Positions 5,892 through 6,062 of a stretch of DNA of 6,062 bases are shown here, in pieces. The position numbers were made by a program, and so were the translations under genes. Location: NCBI GenBank assembly GCA_013696525.1, contig JACCYK010000293.1, positions 1 through 6,062 of the forward strand. Reading direction: 5' to 3'. The DNA is from Chloroflexia bacterium. Lineage in GTDB: Bacteria; Chloroflexota; Chloroflexia; Thermomicrobiales; UBA6265. Position 1 is the first letter of the stretch, and the number at the start of each line of letters is the position of its first letter. The notes below the pieces were generated by a model that worked only from the letters and a program-made list of their open reading frames with translations, had not been told where the DNA came from and did no database searches.

Positions 5892-5911
5892 TGAAGACTA
5901 GGAGACGTCCC

Positions 5912-6062
5912 ATGACCCGCACTGTCGACTCACCGACCGGTACCCATCTTGCCGGTGCCTTCACCGCCTTGATTACGCCGTTCAGCAACGACACGATCGA
6001 CGAACCAGCCCTTCGCTCCTTGGTGGATTTCCAGATTTCGGCAGGCATCCACGGCTTGGTCC
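5912..6062 (+). CDS. dapA: DapA-family 4-hydroxy-tetrahydrodipicolinate synthase, N terminus (partial)
   Basis: The first 50 residues are in the window and the gene runs off the right edge; family members are about 290-300 residues. After a polar leader, GAFTALITPF (15-24) matches the opening strand of the DapA TIM barrel. NDTIDEPALRSLVDFQISAG (26-45) and IHGLV (46-50) follow the family pattern '..IDE.AL..LVDFQI..GI.GLV'. DapA condenses pyruvate with aspartate semialdehyde in the first committed step of lysine and diaminopimelate synthesis. The catalytic Lys, the Tyr and the GTTGE motif lie beyond the edge, so other members (N-acetylneuraminate lyase, 2-keto-3-deoxygluconate aldolase types) cannot be excluded. 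The ATG at 5912 is supported by AGGAG (5900-5904), seven bases upstream. The T-box leader upstream on the same strand suggests amino-acid control and favours the biosynthetic assignment. Confidence 0.85.
   Translation, partial: MTRTVDSPTGTHLAGAFTALITPFSNDTIDEPALRSLVDFQISAGIHGLV

Larger units (their letters stand above)
5622..5911 (+). other. Non-coding leader between the T-box terminator and the dapA-like gene
   Basis: These 290 bases hold no credible gene. Short open frames on both strands have no ribosome-binding site or family pattern. No second T-box core, lysine riboswitch or clear promoter was recognised. The right half contains two strong hairpins (listed separately) and then the dapA ribosome-binding site. 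The length is unusual for a T-box leader, whose gene commonly starts within about 100 bases of the terminator. Confidence 0.55.

Overview
The window is GC-rich bacterial DNA. It best fits the phylum Chloroflexota, perhaps the Thermomicrobia/Sphaerobacter branch. Three features point there: a LuxR-type regulator with an NB-ARC-like ATPase (abundant in Chloroflexota and Actinobacteria), a T-box leader in a high-GC genome, and alanine/arginine-rich proteins. This placement is an inference; there is no rRNA or marker gene to settle it.

Layout, left to right. (1) 2-91 holds the last 29 codons of a ComM/YifB-type Mg-chelatase-like ATPase on the plus strand. (2) Facing it on the minus strand is a complete MscS-family mechanosensitive channel (137-1435) with a signal peptide and an extra exported N-terminal domain. 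A small hairpin lies between the two convergent 3' ends. (3) 1436-2061 is a 626-bp divergent intergenic region with no convincing gene. (4) 2062-4479 encodes a LuxR-family ATPase regulator of normal architecture that is interrupted in frame by a TAG at 2833-2835. The stop lies at the junction between the nucleotide-binding part and the winged helix. Its bases also form an AGGAG Shine-Dalgarno-like sequence six bases before a TTG codon in the same frame. The locus is therefore either a one-base pseudogene (or sequencing error) or a naturally split, stop-and-restart two-protein regulator. (5) 4606-5160 encodes a small exported protein of unknown function, followed by a strong GC-rich hairpin. 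(6) 5271-5621 is a complete T-box riboswitch unit: an extended -10 promoter, Stem I with a GA/kink-turn motif and AGAGA bulge, a long Stem II, Stem III with a GCGA tetraloop, the GGGTGGTACCACG T-box core, and overlapping antiterminator and terminator. (7) 5622-5911 is non-coding leader with two large hairpins. (8) From 5912 the window ends in the first 50 codons of a DapA-family (dihydrodipicolinate synthase) protein.

How the parts work together: the T-box is the only regulator in the window with a clear target. It probably makes transcription into the dapA-like gene depend on an uncharged tRNA. A lysine codon (AAG) sits at the position in the specifier loop expected by comparison with other T-boxes, and lysine is the product of the DapA pathway, but the fold is not certain enough to be firm. 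The channel, the split regulator and the exported protein appear to be independent units.
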